A DNA stretch of 29,743 nucleotides from COMBO-56-21 sp041559015. GTDB lineage: Archaea > Thermoplasmatota > Thermoplasmata > UBA10834. A program made the position numbers and the translations under genes. Positions 23,872-29,743 of the stretch are shown here, piece by piece; the first letter of the stretch is position 1; each line of letters begins with the position of its first letter. The stretch is taken from contig JBFFED010000019.1 in assembly GCA_041559015.1 (NCBI GenBank), forward strand, positions 1 through 29,743. The letters are read 5' to 3'. Below the pieces are notes generated by a model. It had not been told where the DNA came from. It did no database searches and saw nothing but the letters and a program-made list of their open reading frames with translations.

Positions 23872-25191
23872 ATGCCTTCGGTTGTCATCATCGGCTCCCA
23901 GTGGGGGGACGAGGGTAAGGGGAAGATTGTCGACTACTTGGCCGACGAGGCCCAGATGGTCGTCAGGTTCCAGGGCGGGAACAACGCGGGCCACACGGTC
24001 CAGGTCGGCGATGAGCTGTTCAGGCTCCACCACCTCCCCTCGGGCATACTCAGGCGAGGCAAGGCGGCTGTCATAGGCAACGGTGTGGTCCTGGACCCGG
24101 GCGTCCTCATTCAGGAGATCGACGGACTGGAGTCGCGGCGAATCAGCGCGAAGGACCTGCGGATCAGCGACCGGGCGCACGTCATCATGCCTTATCACAA
24201 GGTCCTCGACGGGGCGGAGGAGAGGTTAAGGAAGGGCTCCAAGGTGGGCACCACGGGAAGGGGCATAGGTCCGGCATATACGGACAAGGTCGCCAGGCTC
24301 GGGATACGCATGGCGGAGTTAGTGGACCCCGACCTGCTGTCCGAGAGACTGCGCTTCCTGGTACCCCTTAAACAACGCTTGCTCGATGCGTACGGGGACC
24401 CGACCAAGCTGGACCTCGCCTCCATCGAGATGGAATACGCGGACCACGGAAGGAGGCTGAAGAGGTACGTCGTCGACACAGGCGAACTGATCGGCTCCGC
24501 ACTGAAGAAGGACAAGAGGGTGCTCTTCGAAGGGGCGCAGGGCACGATGCTCGACATCGACCACGGCACATTCCCCTTCGTGACCTCATCCACGACGGCG
24601 GCGGCGAACGCTGCCTCAGGAGCAGGTGTCTCGCCACTGGAGCTCGACGAGGTCTACGGGCTGGTTAAGGCATACACGACCAGGGTTGGCGAAGGACCGT
24701 TCCCAACTGAGCTCCATGACGAGCTGGGGAAGACCATCGCCGAGAAGGGCGGCGAGTTCGGCACGACCACAGGAAGGGCGAGAAGGTGCGGATGGCTCGA
24801 CCTCGTTGTGGTCGGGTACTCGGCCTCGATCTCCGGGTTCACGGGCATCGCGATGACCAAGATAGACGTCCTGAGCGGGCTTGAGGAGCTGAAGATCTGC
24901 ACGCACTACACGCTTGGCGGGAAGAAGGTGTGCCGCATACCCGCGGACCTCAGGACGCTGCAGAAGTGCGAACCGAAGTATGCAACCTTGCCAGGGTGGT
25001 CCGACCTTGACGACGCGACCATGAAACGGATACTCTACGGAGGCTATCGGGAGCTGCCGCCGAACATGAAGGGATACATCAAGTTCGTCGAGCATCGACT
25101 CGGCCTGCCCGTCGTGCTGCTCGGCGTGGGGCGCAGGCGGAACGAGATCCTTGACCTCAGGAGGAGGAAGTGGGCTGCACGCGGGAGATGA
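23872..25191 (+). CDS. purA: Adenylosuccinate synthetase
   Basis: 439 aa. It converts IMP + aspartate + GTP to adenylosuccinate, the first step from IMP to AMP. GSQWGDEGKGKIVDYLAD (8-25) is the GTP/IMP P-loop motif. RFQGGNNAGHTV (with catalytic His), TTGRGIGPAYTDK, LFEGAQGTMLDIDHGTFPFVTSS and the GTTTGRARRCGWLD segment are all present. The length is that of a complete enzyme. It has its own promoter and is followed by a perfect palindrome 11 nt after the stop. Confidence 0.96.
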   Translation: MPSVVIIGSQWGDEGKGKIVDYLADEAQMVVRFQGGNNAGHTVQVGDELFRLHHLPSGILRRGKAAVIGNGVVLDPGVLIQEIDGLESRRISAKDLRISDRAHVIMPYHKVLDGAEERLRKGSKVGTTGRGIGPAYTDKVARLGIRMAELVDPDLLSERLRFLVPLKQRLLDAYGDPTKLDLASIEMEYADHGRRLKRYVVDTGELIGSALKKDKRVLFEGAQGTMLDIDHGTFPFVTSSTTAAANAASGAGVSPLELDEVYGLVKAYTTRVGEGPFPTELHDELGKTIAEKGGEFGTTTGRARRCGWLDLVVVGYSASISGFTGIAMTKIDVLSGLEELKICTHYTLGGKKVCRIPADLRTLQKCEPKYATLPGWSDLDDATMKRILYGGYRELPPNMKGYIKFVEHRLGLPVVLLGVGRRRNEILDLRRRKWAARGR

Positions 25192-25202
25192 CCCCTCGTT
25201 GC

Positions 25203-25225
25203 CTGCCAGACTAACAGTCTGGCAG
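25203..25225. repeat. Perfect 23-bp palindrome between purA and topA
   Basis: CTGCCAGACT-AAC-AGTCTGGCAG has 10-bp arms without mismatch and a 3-nt loop. It begins 11 nt after the purA stop and ends 25 bp before the topA TATA box. No T-tract follows on the + strand. It could be an operator upstream of the topA promoter, or an RNA hairpin closing the purA transcript. Confidence 0.6.
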
Positions 25226-25250
25226 AGCAGAAAGCGCGTCCCCATCATCA

Positions 25251-25258
25251 TTATATAA
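25251..25258 (+). promoter_or_regulatory. Promoter (TATA) of topA
   Basis: TTATATAA centred about 26 nt before ATG 25281, so the mRNA is probably leaderless. Confidence 0.6.
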
Positions 25259-25280
25259 GCCTCCAGTAATCCAACCCCGG

Positions 25281-27617
25281 ATGCGTCGGCTCATAATCAC
25301 GGAGAAGAACCATGCCGCGCGGAGGATCGCACTGATTCTCTCAGACAACACCCAGAAGAGCAGGAACGTCGCGGGTGTCCCCGTCCTCACTTTCAACAAG
25401 GGACAGGACGATTACTTCGTTCTTGGCCTGAGAGGACACATCATCCTGTTAGATTATCCAGACAAGTACAATCAGTGGGAGGCGGTCCCCCCTCGGGACC
25501 TGGTGTACGCGAAGCCCGAGAAGAGCGTCGACCCGACCGCGCGCAAGATAATGAACGCCCTGAAGGACCTCTCCACGGGCGCGGACGAGGTGATCGTCGC
25601 GACCGACTTCGACAGGGAGGGCGAGCTCATAGGCGCCGAGGCGATCGAGGAAGCCGAGGTTCGCAAGCCCATCCGCAGGGCGAGGTTCAGCGCTCTCACC
25701 AAGGCGGAGATCGAACGCGCATTCTCTCAGCTGGTAGAGCTGGACCTCAGGCTGTCGTCCGCGGCGGAGACGAGACAGCTCATAGACCTCGCGTGGGGCG
25801 CGTCGCTGACGAGGTTCATTTCGCTTGCCTCGGGACAGCTCGGCAAGGAGTTCCTCTCCGTCGGGAGGGTCCAGAGCCCGACCCTGGCGCTGATAGTGGA
25901 CCGCGAGCGGGAGATCCAGGCGTTCAAGCCCACTCCGTACTGGCTCGTGTCCGCGGATCTGAAGAAGGAATCCGCGTTCAAGGCATCCCACAAGCACGGG
26001 AGGTTCCTGGAGAAGGAGGAGGCGCAGAAGGCTGCGGCCAACGCGAAGCGCGCGAAGCAGGCCGTGGTCAGGGAGATATCGGAGAAGGAGAAGGATGAGT
26101 GGGCTCCGCCGCCGTTCAGTACGACGATTTTCCAGGTCGAGGCTAACAAGCTCGGGTTGACCCCTGCGCAGGCGATGAAGATCGCGGAGGACCTGTACAC
26201 GAACGGATACATCTCTTACCCAAGAACGGACAACACCGTGTACCCGCCGTCCCTCGGGCTCAAGAACATACTCGAGAAGCTCAGGAAGTCGGAGTTCGCG
26301 AAGGAGGCGGAGGAGATACTCGCCCAGGAGAGCCTGAGGCCCTCCAGGGGCAAGAAGAGCACAACCGATCACCCGCCAATACACCCAGTGGAGGCCGCCA
26401 CGAAAGGCGAGCTGAAGGGACATCACTGGAACGTCTACGAGCTCGTGACCAGGAGGTTCCTCGCGACCCTCGCACCGCCCTGCAAGTCTATGACGACCAC
26501 GGTCGACCTGGACATAGGCGGCGAGCCTTTCACCAGCGAGGGCTACAGGATAGTCTTCCCAGGGTGGAGGAAGTACTATCCGTACTACAAGGTGACCGAG
26601 GTCGAGCTGCCCAAGATGGCGTCTGGGGACGAAGTCGAGGTCATCAGGGTGCAGAATGCTGAGAAGAAGACGACTCCCCCGGACAGGTATTCGCAGGGAT
26701 CGCTCATCAGGAAGATGGAGGAGCTCGGGCTGGGTACGAAGAGCACCAGGCATGAGACCATCCAGAAACTCTACGATCGCAAGTTCGTCAAGGGCAACAG
26801 GATGATAGAGCCGACGGAGAGCGGCACGGCCGTGGTGACCGCCCTGGAGAAGCACGCTAATGACATCACCAGTGTGAAGATGACCTCACACCTTGAGACT
26901 GATATGGATATGATCGCCGCGGGGGAGCTCGAGCAGGTCGAGGTCGTCGAGGAGAGCCAGGCGATGCTGGACGACATAATGACCGCCCTCGAGAAGAACC
27001 GCAAGGAGATCGGCGACGACATCAAGAAGGCCCTGAGGCAGCAGCACACGCTCGGGACATGTCCGGTGTGCAAGACCGGCATGCTCACGCAGATCAGGAC
27101 GAGGAGCGGAGGCAGCTTCGCGGGATGCTCCAACTACCCCCAGTGCAAGAACACCTACCCTCTGCCCTTCGGCATGCTGGTGTTCCCGACAGAACATGCG
27201 TGCAATGTCTGCGGGGGGCCGAAGATAAGAACGGTGACGAGGGGGCAGGCCCCGATGACCGTCTGCATAGACCCGAAGTGCGAAGGCGCCAAGAAGGAGA
27301 GGTTCATCGCGAAGTGCGGTTCGTGCGGCGGCGACCTTAGCATCATACAATCGAAGAAGGGCAAGAGGTTCGCTGGATGCTCCAACTACCCGAAGTGCAA
27401 GGCCATCTACCCGCTGCCACAGCAGGGGAAGATAATGCCGACAGGGCAGCAGTGCGACGCGTGCGGCTCGCCGATTATCCAGGTCCTGAAGCAGAACCGG
27501 GGGCGATGGACCCTCTGCCTTAACATGGAGTGCCCAAAGAAAGCCGAGAGGAACGCCAAGAAGGGCGATGACTCCTCCGGGAAGGAGCCGACGAAGGAAC
27601 CGGACAAGGCCGAGTGA
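25281..27617 (+). CDS. topA: DNA topoisomerase I (type IA) with four C-terminal zinc ribbons
   Basis: 778 aa. Relaxes negative supercoils through a transient 5'-phosphotyrosine. The N-terminal TOPRIM domain has E8 (IITEKN) and ATDFDREGE with D109, D111 and E113. The catalytic tyrosine is Y313 in GYISYPRTDN. Family segments FLSVGRVQSPTLALIVDRE and GLGTKSTRHETIQKLYDR are present. The C-terminus holds four Cys4 units: residues 594-622, 641-667, 679-706 and 725-751. Units 1 and 3 are near-duplicates (FAGCSNYP.CK..YPLP) and units 2 and 4 resemble each other, suggesting duplication of a two-finger unit. The tail is Lys/Glu/Asp rich. It ends 1 bp from the convergent neighbour. Confidence 0.96.
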   Translation: MRRLIITEKNHAARRIALILSDNTQKSRNVAGVPVLTFNKGQDDYFVLGLRGHIILLDYPDKYNQWEAVPPRDLVYAKPEKSVDPTARKIMNALKDLSTGADEVIVATDFDREGELIGAEAIEEAEVRKPIRRARFSALTKAEIERAFSQLVELDLRLSSAAETRQLIDLAWGASLTRFISLASGQLGKEFLSVGRVQSPTLALIVDREREIQAFKPTPYWLVSADLKKESAFKASHKHGRFLEKEEAQKAAANAKRAKQAVVREISEKEKDEWAPPPFSTTIFQVEANKLGLTPAQAMKIAEDLYTNGYISYPRTDNTVYPPSLGLKNILEKLRKSEFAKEAEEILAQESLRPSRGKKSTTDHPPIHPVEAATKGELKGHHWNVYELVTRRFLATLAPPCKSMTTTVDLDIGGEPFTSEGYRIVFPGWRKYYPYYKVTEVELPKMASGDEVEVIRVQNAEKKTTPPDRYSQGSLIRKMEELGLGTKSTRHETIQKLYDRKFVKGNRMIEPTESGTAVVTALEKHANDITSVKMTSHLETDMDMIAAGELEQVEVVEESQAMLDDIMTALEKNRKEIGDDIKKALRQQHTLGTCPVCKTGMLTQIRTRSGGSFAGCSNYPQCKNTYPLPFGMLVFPTEHACNVCGGPKIRTVTRGQAPMTVCIDPKCEGAKKERFIAKCGSCGGDLSIIQSKKGKRFAGCSNYPKCKAIYPLPQQGKIMPTGQQCDACGSPIIQVLKQNRGRWTLCLNMECPKKAERNAKKGDDSSGKEPTKEPDKAE

Positions 27618-28028
27618 TCACTCACTCGGAGGTGGGGGGATGTCCTCCTCCACCGCTGGCCTCTCCTGCGGCGTCACGGCTTCTTGCTCCTCATCCTCGA
27701 TGTCCTCGTCATCGACGACAGCGGACTTGATGCCGAGCTTGGTGTCGATCCGGTCCAGTCGCTTCATCACCTCAGCAAGCGAGTACTTCGCCTCCTGGAA
27801 GCTGAGCGCGATATTCAGGGCCGCGAGCACGAAGAGCCATGCCACGAGTATCCAGATCATTATCGTCAGCAGCTCCCATATCGTCTCGAAGTCGAAATCC
27901 ACATCGATGTCATCCGGCGCTTCCTCCGGCAGAATGCCCTTGAGGTCTTCCACCAGCCCGTTAGAGTAGAGCAATATCACGATGCCCAACACCACGAGAA
28001 AAGCCGCCTTCACCCATCTCCCAGCCAT
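27618..28028 (-). CDS. Small two-helix membrane protein with acidic tail
   Basis: 136 aa from ATG 28028. A longer form from TTG 28064 is possible, but that codon lies upstream of the start predicted from the TAAATAC box at about 28078-28084. Two hydrophobic helices lie at residues 7-21 and 51-76, separated by a short acidic loop (PEEAPDDIDVDFDFE). An amphipathic, coiled-coil-like stretch follows at 78-98 (QEAKYSLAEVMKRLDRIDTKLG). An acidic Pro-rich tail (DDEDIEDEEQEA...IPPPPSE) ends the protein. I recognise no family. It lies downstream of the duplicated Lrp-like regulator on the same strand (82-nt gap) and ends 1 bp from topA. Confidence 0.65.
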   Translation of the reverse strand: MAGRWVKAAFLVVLGIVILLYSNGLVEDLKGILPEEAPDDIDVDFDFETIWELLTIMIWILVAWLFVLAALNIALSFQEAKYSLAEVMKRLDRIDTKLGIKSAVVDDEDIEDEEQEAVTPQERPAVEEDIPPPPSE

Positions 28029-28110
28029 CTGAGCCGTGACTTTGATGGTCCCACCGATGGGCAATATCCGTTGGGCATGTATTTACCACTTGTGTGCTCC
28101 CGGTGATGGT

Positions 28111-29160
28111 TTAGCTCAGCAGGAGGTTCCGCACCGCCGGACCGTACTCGAAAGTCCTCAGCTCGGTGGACCTCTCCAAGGGGAATACGGTTATCTCGGG
28201 CGTCTCGTCGAACGCCTTCACTTTGTGGTACCATGCTAGGATGCTCTCCAGCTGCTCCATGTACTCAGCGTACTTCGCCACCAGGTAACTGGTTATAGAC
28301 TCATCTGCCTTGGACAGCGTGAGGAAAGAGAGATCGACACTGTCCCTCGGCTGGCTCCTGAGCCTCTTATCCCACGGGATCTCCATGTTGAAGCGCGGGT
28401 GGGCCACTGCGCAGATCTCGAAGCCCCACTTGTAGAGCCTTGGCACACAGACCGTCGTCATGATCCCTTCGTCCACCAGCTTGTTCCTTATCCTGGTGAC
28501 CGCCTGCCGAGACAGGTGCACTTTGGATGATATCTCCCTGTCCGAGAGCCTCGGGTTCTCCACCATCGCGACCAGGGTATTCTTCTCCGTGTCGCTCAGG
28601 TCCGGAGTCTGCACCTGGCCGCTTTCAGGTGCCGAACTCTTCGGGCGGGGAAGGTCGAGCTGGAAGTGCTTGTGGACTATCGAGGAGAAGTTCGGGACGA
28701 GTGTCATCCTGGAGAGGGCGAACGGGAAGACGGTACTGCTCAACTTGGCCCTGGAATTCCTCTTGTTGCCCGCGAAGAACTTCGCGTGGCCCTGGACGAA
28801 CTCCTCGTACTCCGTCGCATTGCGCAGTGCTGTGTAGAAAACCACTGATGTGCCTCCTATGAGGCCCTGGAATATCTGAGGCGTCCTCGTGCAGAACTCG
28901 AGGTAGTGGTTCACCTTCGTATCGGACCGCTCCGATGGTTCCGTGGTGCCCACATGGCAGCCGATGATCTCGCAGCCGATCTTGTTGAAAGCGGGGACGT
29001 TCACGTAGGATATCGCCCCTGCATCGAGGAGCCTCCTCCGGATTGAGGCGACGGTGCCCTTCCTGAGCCCGTATATGTCAGCAATCTCGGAGTCCGTCCG
29101 AGTCGCGCCCTCCGTGAGCCCGAAGATGACCTTCATCTCGGACGGGAGGAACTTCCACAT
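28111..29160 (-). CDS. Duplicated Lrp/AsnC-like winged-helix regulator
   Basis: 349 aa made of two tandem copies of one unit. HTH 1 spans residues about 7-52 (SEIADIYGLRKGTVASIRRR) and HTH 2 about 189-240 (REISSKVHLSRQAVTRIRNK). Each is followed by a similar strand (VPAFNKIGCEIIG and VPRLYKWGFEICA), and each half ends with a related TVFP segment (STVFPFALSR, ITVFPLERST). The spacing of the two HTHs is about 180 residues. It is a transcription factor that carries a pseudo-dimer in one chain; the effector is unknown. A TTTATTTG TATA box (29184-29191 on the minus strand) sits about 25 nt before the ATG, implying a leaderless mRNA. TGGCAT half-sites flank the promoter, suggesting autoregulation (inference). 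Confidence 0.8.
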   Translation of the reverse strand: MWKFLPSEMKVIFGLTEGATRTDSEIADIYGLRKGTVASIRRRLLDAGAISYVNVPAFNKIGCEIIGCHVGTTEPSERSDTKVNHYLEFCTRTPQIFQGLIGGTSVVFYTALRNATEYEEFVQGHAKFFAGNKRNSRAKLSSTVFPFALSRMTLVPNFSSIVHKHFQLDLPRPKSSAPESGQVQTPDLSDTEKNTLVAMVENPRLSDREISSKVHLSRQAVTRIRNKLVDEGIMTTVCVPRLYKWGFEICAVAHPRFNMEIPWDKRLRSQPRDSVDLSFLTLSKADESITSYLVAKYAEYMEQLESILAWYHKVKAFDETPEITVFPLERSTELRTFEYGPAVRNLLLS

Positions 29161-29171
29161 AGGCGGGGGTA

Positions 29172-29240
29172 ATTGGCATATATCAAATAAACGTATCTCT
29201 TTCGTACAAATGCCATCTGAGATGTATGTGGAATGGCATT
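29172..29240. promoter_or_regulatory. Regulator promoter with three TGGCAT/ATGCCA half-sites
   Basis: TGGCAT at 29174-29179 lies between the TATA box (29184-29191, minus strand) and the regulator start. The inverted pair AATGCCAT (29209-29216) and ATGGCATT (29233-29240) has 8-bp arms and a 16-nt spacer and lies just upstream of the TATA box. This is consistent with binding by a dimeric or pseudo-dimeric HTH protein, plausibly the adjacent regulator itself. Confidence 0.45.
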
Positions 29241-29301
29241 AGGACAACGATTCGGGCTCTCCTGATGAAAAGGGTTATAACAGGGCGCATCTGTCAAGGG
29301 T

Positions 29302-29396
29302 TGCCATTTTGGCGAACACGCTCTTTTGAAGGAAGAGGAGAGGTGTAACCAAAGGGTGATGCCCAACTGCGGTGGAGTCCCCTCCACCCCTTTTTT
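29302..29396 (+). ncRNA. Possible small RNA with intrinsic-type terminator
   Basis: A TATA-like box (GTTATAA, 29274-29280, preceded by GAAAAG) predicts a start near 29302. The following about 95 nt can form a TTGCC/GGCGAA stem, a CTCTT/AAGAG stem (29321-29337), and the final GGTGGAG/CTCCACC hairpin, then T6. No convincing coding frame is seen on either strand. No known RNA family recognised; coordinates are approximate. Confidence 0.3.
29371..29396 (+). terminator. Hairpin plus T6 terminator
   Basis: GGTGGAG-TCCC-CTCCACC, a perfect 7-bp GC-rich stem with a 4-nt loop, followed by CC and TTTTTT. It is oriented for a + strand transcript, yet no + strand protein gene precedes it. Confidence 0.5.
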
Positions 29397-29466
29397 CTGT
29401 TATCTCTGGGCGGAAGCCACGTGACGAGGTTCGGGACCAAGCGTTTCAGAACAAGGATGGCTTCAA

Positions 29467-29616
29467 TCAGGCTTTCTTTGCCTCTCGGGTCTTCACCCTG
29501 AGGCCCTTGTATCCGCACTTCCTGCACCTGGTCGCCCTTATGGCGTTCCTTGCGTTGCAGTTCATGCAGATCTTCTTGACGAGGTTCCTCGCCTCCGCCT
29601 CTGGGAATCGTGCCAT
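29467..29616 (-). CDS. rpl40e: Ribosomal protein L40e
   Basis: 49 aa, a complete small gene. The protein begins MARFPEAEARNL and has a C4 zinc ribbon: CMNC (C17, C20) and CRKC (C31, C34), followed by a basic tail ending VKTREAKKA. This matches archaeal L40e, a large-subunit ribosomal protein of about 50 residues without the ubiquitin fusion found in eukaryotes. The ATG at 29616 is about 37 nt downstream of a strong TATA box (GGTTATATACGG, minus strand). The other open frames here are shadows. Confidence 0.92.
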   Translation of the reverse strand: MARFPEAEARNLVKKICMNCNARNAIRATRCRKCGYKGLRVKTREAKKA

Positions 29617-29650
29617 CTGAGAGCCTCTTGCGCCTCAAATGGACATGCCG

Positions 29651-29659
29651 TATATAACC
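29651..29659 (-). promoter_or_regulatory. Promoter (TATA) of the L40e gene
   Basis: On the minus strand AGGGTTATATACGG; the predicted start is near 29629. The TATATA core is palindromic and could also serve a + strand transcript leaving the window. Confidence 0.55.
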
Positions 29660-29702
29660 CTTATGCAGCTCGCGTTCTGTCCAGAATCGGGTGGTACATG
29701 TA

Positions 29703-29743
29703 GTGCGAAACGTCAAGAACCCGTCTCCCCGTTGGTCACTGGA
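29703..29743 (+). CDS. Possible start of a divergent gene (3' partial)
   Basis: A GTG at 29703 opens a frame to the window edge (VRNVKNPSPRWSL). It lies about 48 nt after the + strand TATATAA at 29651-29657. Only 13 codons are visible, so neither product nor reality can be judged. Confidence 0.2.
   Translation, partial: MRNVKNPSPRWSL

Larger units (their letters stand above)
29161..29466. other. 306-nt stretch without a protein gene
   Basis: It holds the regulator promoter and half-sites (29172-29240), a + strand TATA-like box (GAAAAGGGTTATAAC, 29267-29281), a possible structured small RNA and a hairpin terminator. Open frames across it are short and lack family features. Confidence 0.6.

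Noticed and set aside
25449..26855. 468-codon open frame antisense to topA
   Set aside because: Typical shadow of codon bias in topA; no recognisable domain.
1..29743. CRISPR array, IS element, prophage, rRNA or tRNA genes
   Set aside because: No regularly spaced repeats, transposase motifs, phage genes or structural RNA signatures were seen on either strand.

Overview
The window reads as a GC-rich (roughly 60% by eye) archaeal chromosome segment. It was most likely taken from a euryarchaeote of the Thermoplasmatota side, for example a Methanomassiliicoccales-like or related uncultured lineage; the lineage is inference. Archaeal hallmarks are a bifunctional fructose-bisphosphate aldolase/phosphatase, archaeal-type triosephosphate isomerase, Hjc resolvase, archaeal AspRS, Trm1, THEP1 NTPase, MptD-type dihydroneopterin aldolase, ribosomal protein L40e, ADP-forming acyl-CoA synthetase and a LonB-type AAA+ module. 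Promoters are also archaeal: A/G-rich BRE plus TTAA or TATATA boxes about 25 nt before starts, several apparently leaderless. No methanogenesis gene, rRNA, tRNA, CRISPR array, IS element or phage gene was seen.

Layout. 1-936: 3' part of a LonB-like AAA+ ATPase that stops without a protease domain. 943-3540 (-): a GNAT acetyltransferase behind a large secreted LTD-PLD-PLD-PKD surface protein. 3597-5423 (-): fbp-tpiA gluconeogenic pair. 5664-7805 (+): two tandem paralogous alpha/alpha-toroid (terpene-cyclase/prenyltransferase-like) proteins sharing a divergent promoter region with fbp. 7876-9288: ADP-forming CoA ligase alpha subunit. 9370-11519: convergent DMT-family transporter and CPA2 antiporter. 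11686-14089: aspS, a Nudix protein and an elongated Hjc. 14268-15706: zinc-ribbon membrane protein and LysE-type exporter. 15722-16633 (-): nadA.

16851-22045 is a tightly packed same-strand block: korD-korA-korB-korC (2-oxoacid:ferredoxin oxidoreductase), the CoA-ligase beta subunit, archaetidylserine decarboxylase, CDP-alcohol phosphatidyltransferase and mptD. The Kor complex would make acyl-CoA plus reduced ferredoxin, and the ADP-forming ligase (beta here, alpha 10 kb upstream) could turn acyl-CoA into acid plus ATP. The next pair is a polar-lipid serine/ethanolamine headgroup module. 22154-23808: THEP1 and trm1. 23872-27617: purA and topA separated by a perfect 23-bp palindrome. 27618-29160 (-): a small membrane protein and a duplicated Lrp/AsnC-like regulator. 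29161-29466 is a 306-nt gene-free stretch with repeated TGGCAT half-sites and a possible small RNA ending in a hairpin plus T6. 29467-29616 (-): L40e.

The most notable items are the tandem toroid pair with a shared invariant Cys/His/Asp set, the protease-less LonB, the LTD/PLD/PKD surface protein, and the regulator/half-site/small-RNA locus at the right end. Identities come from reading protein motifs; no database search was possible.
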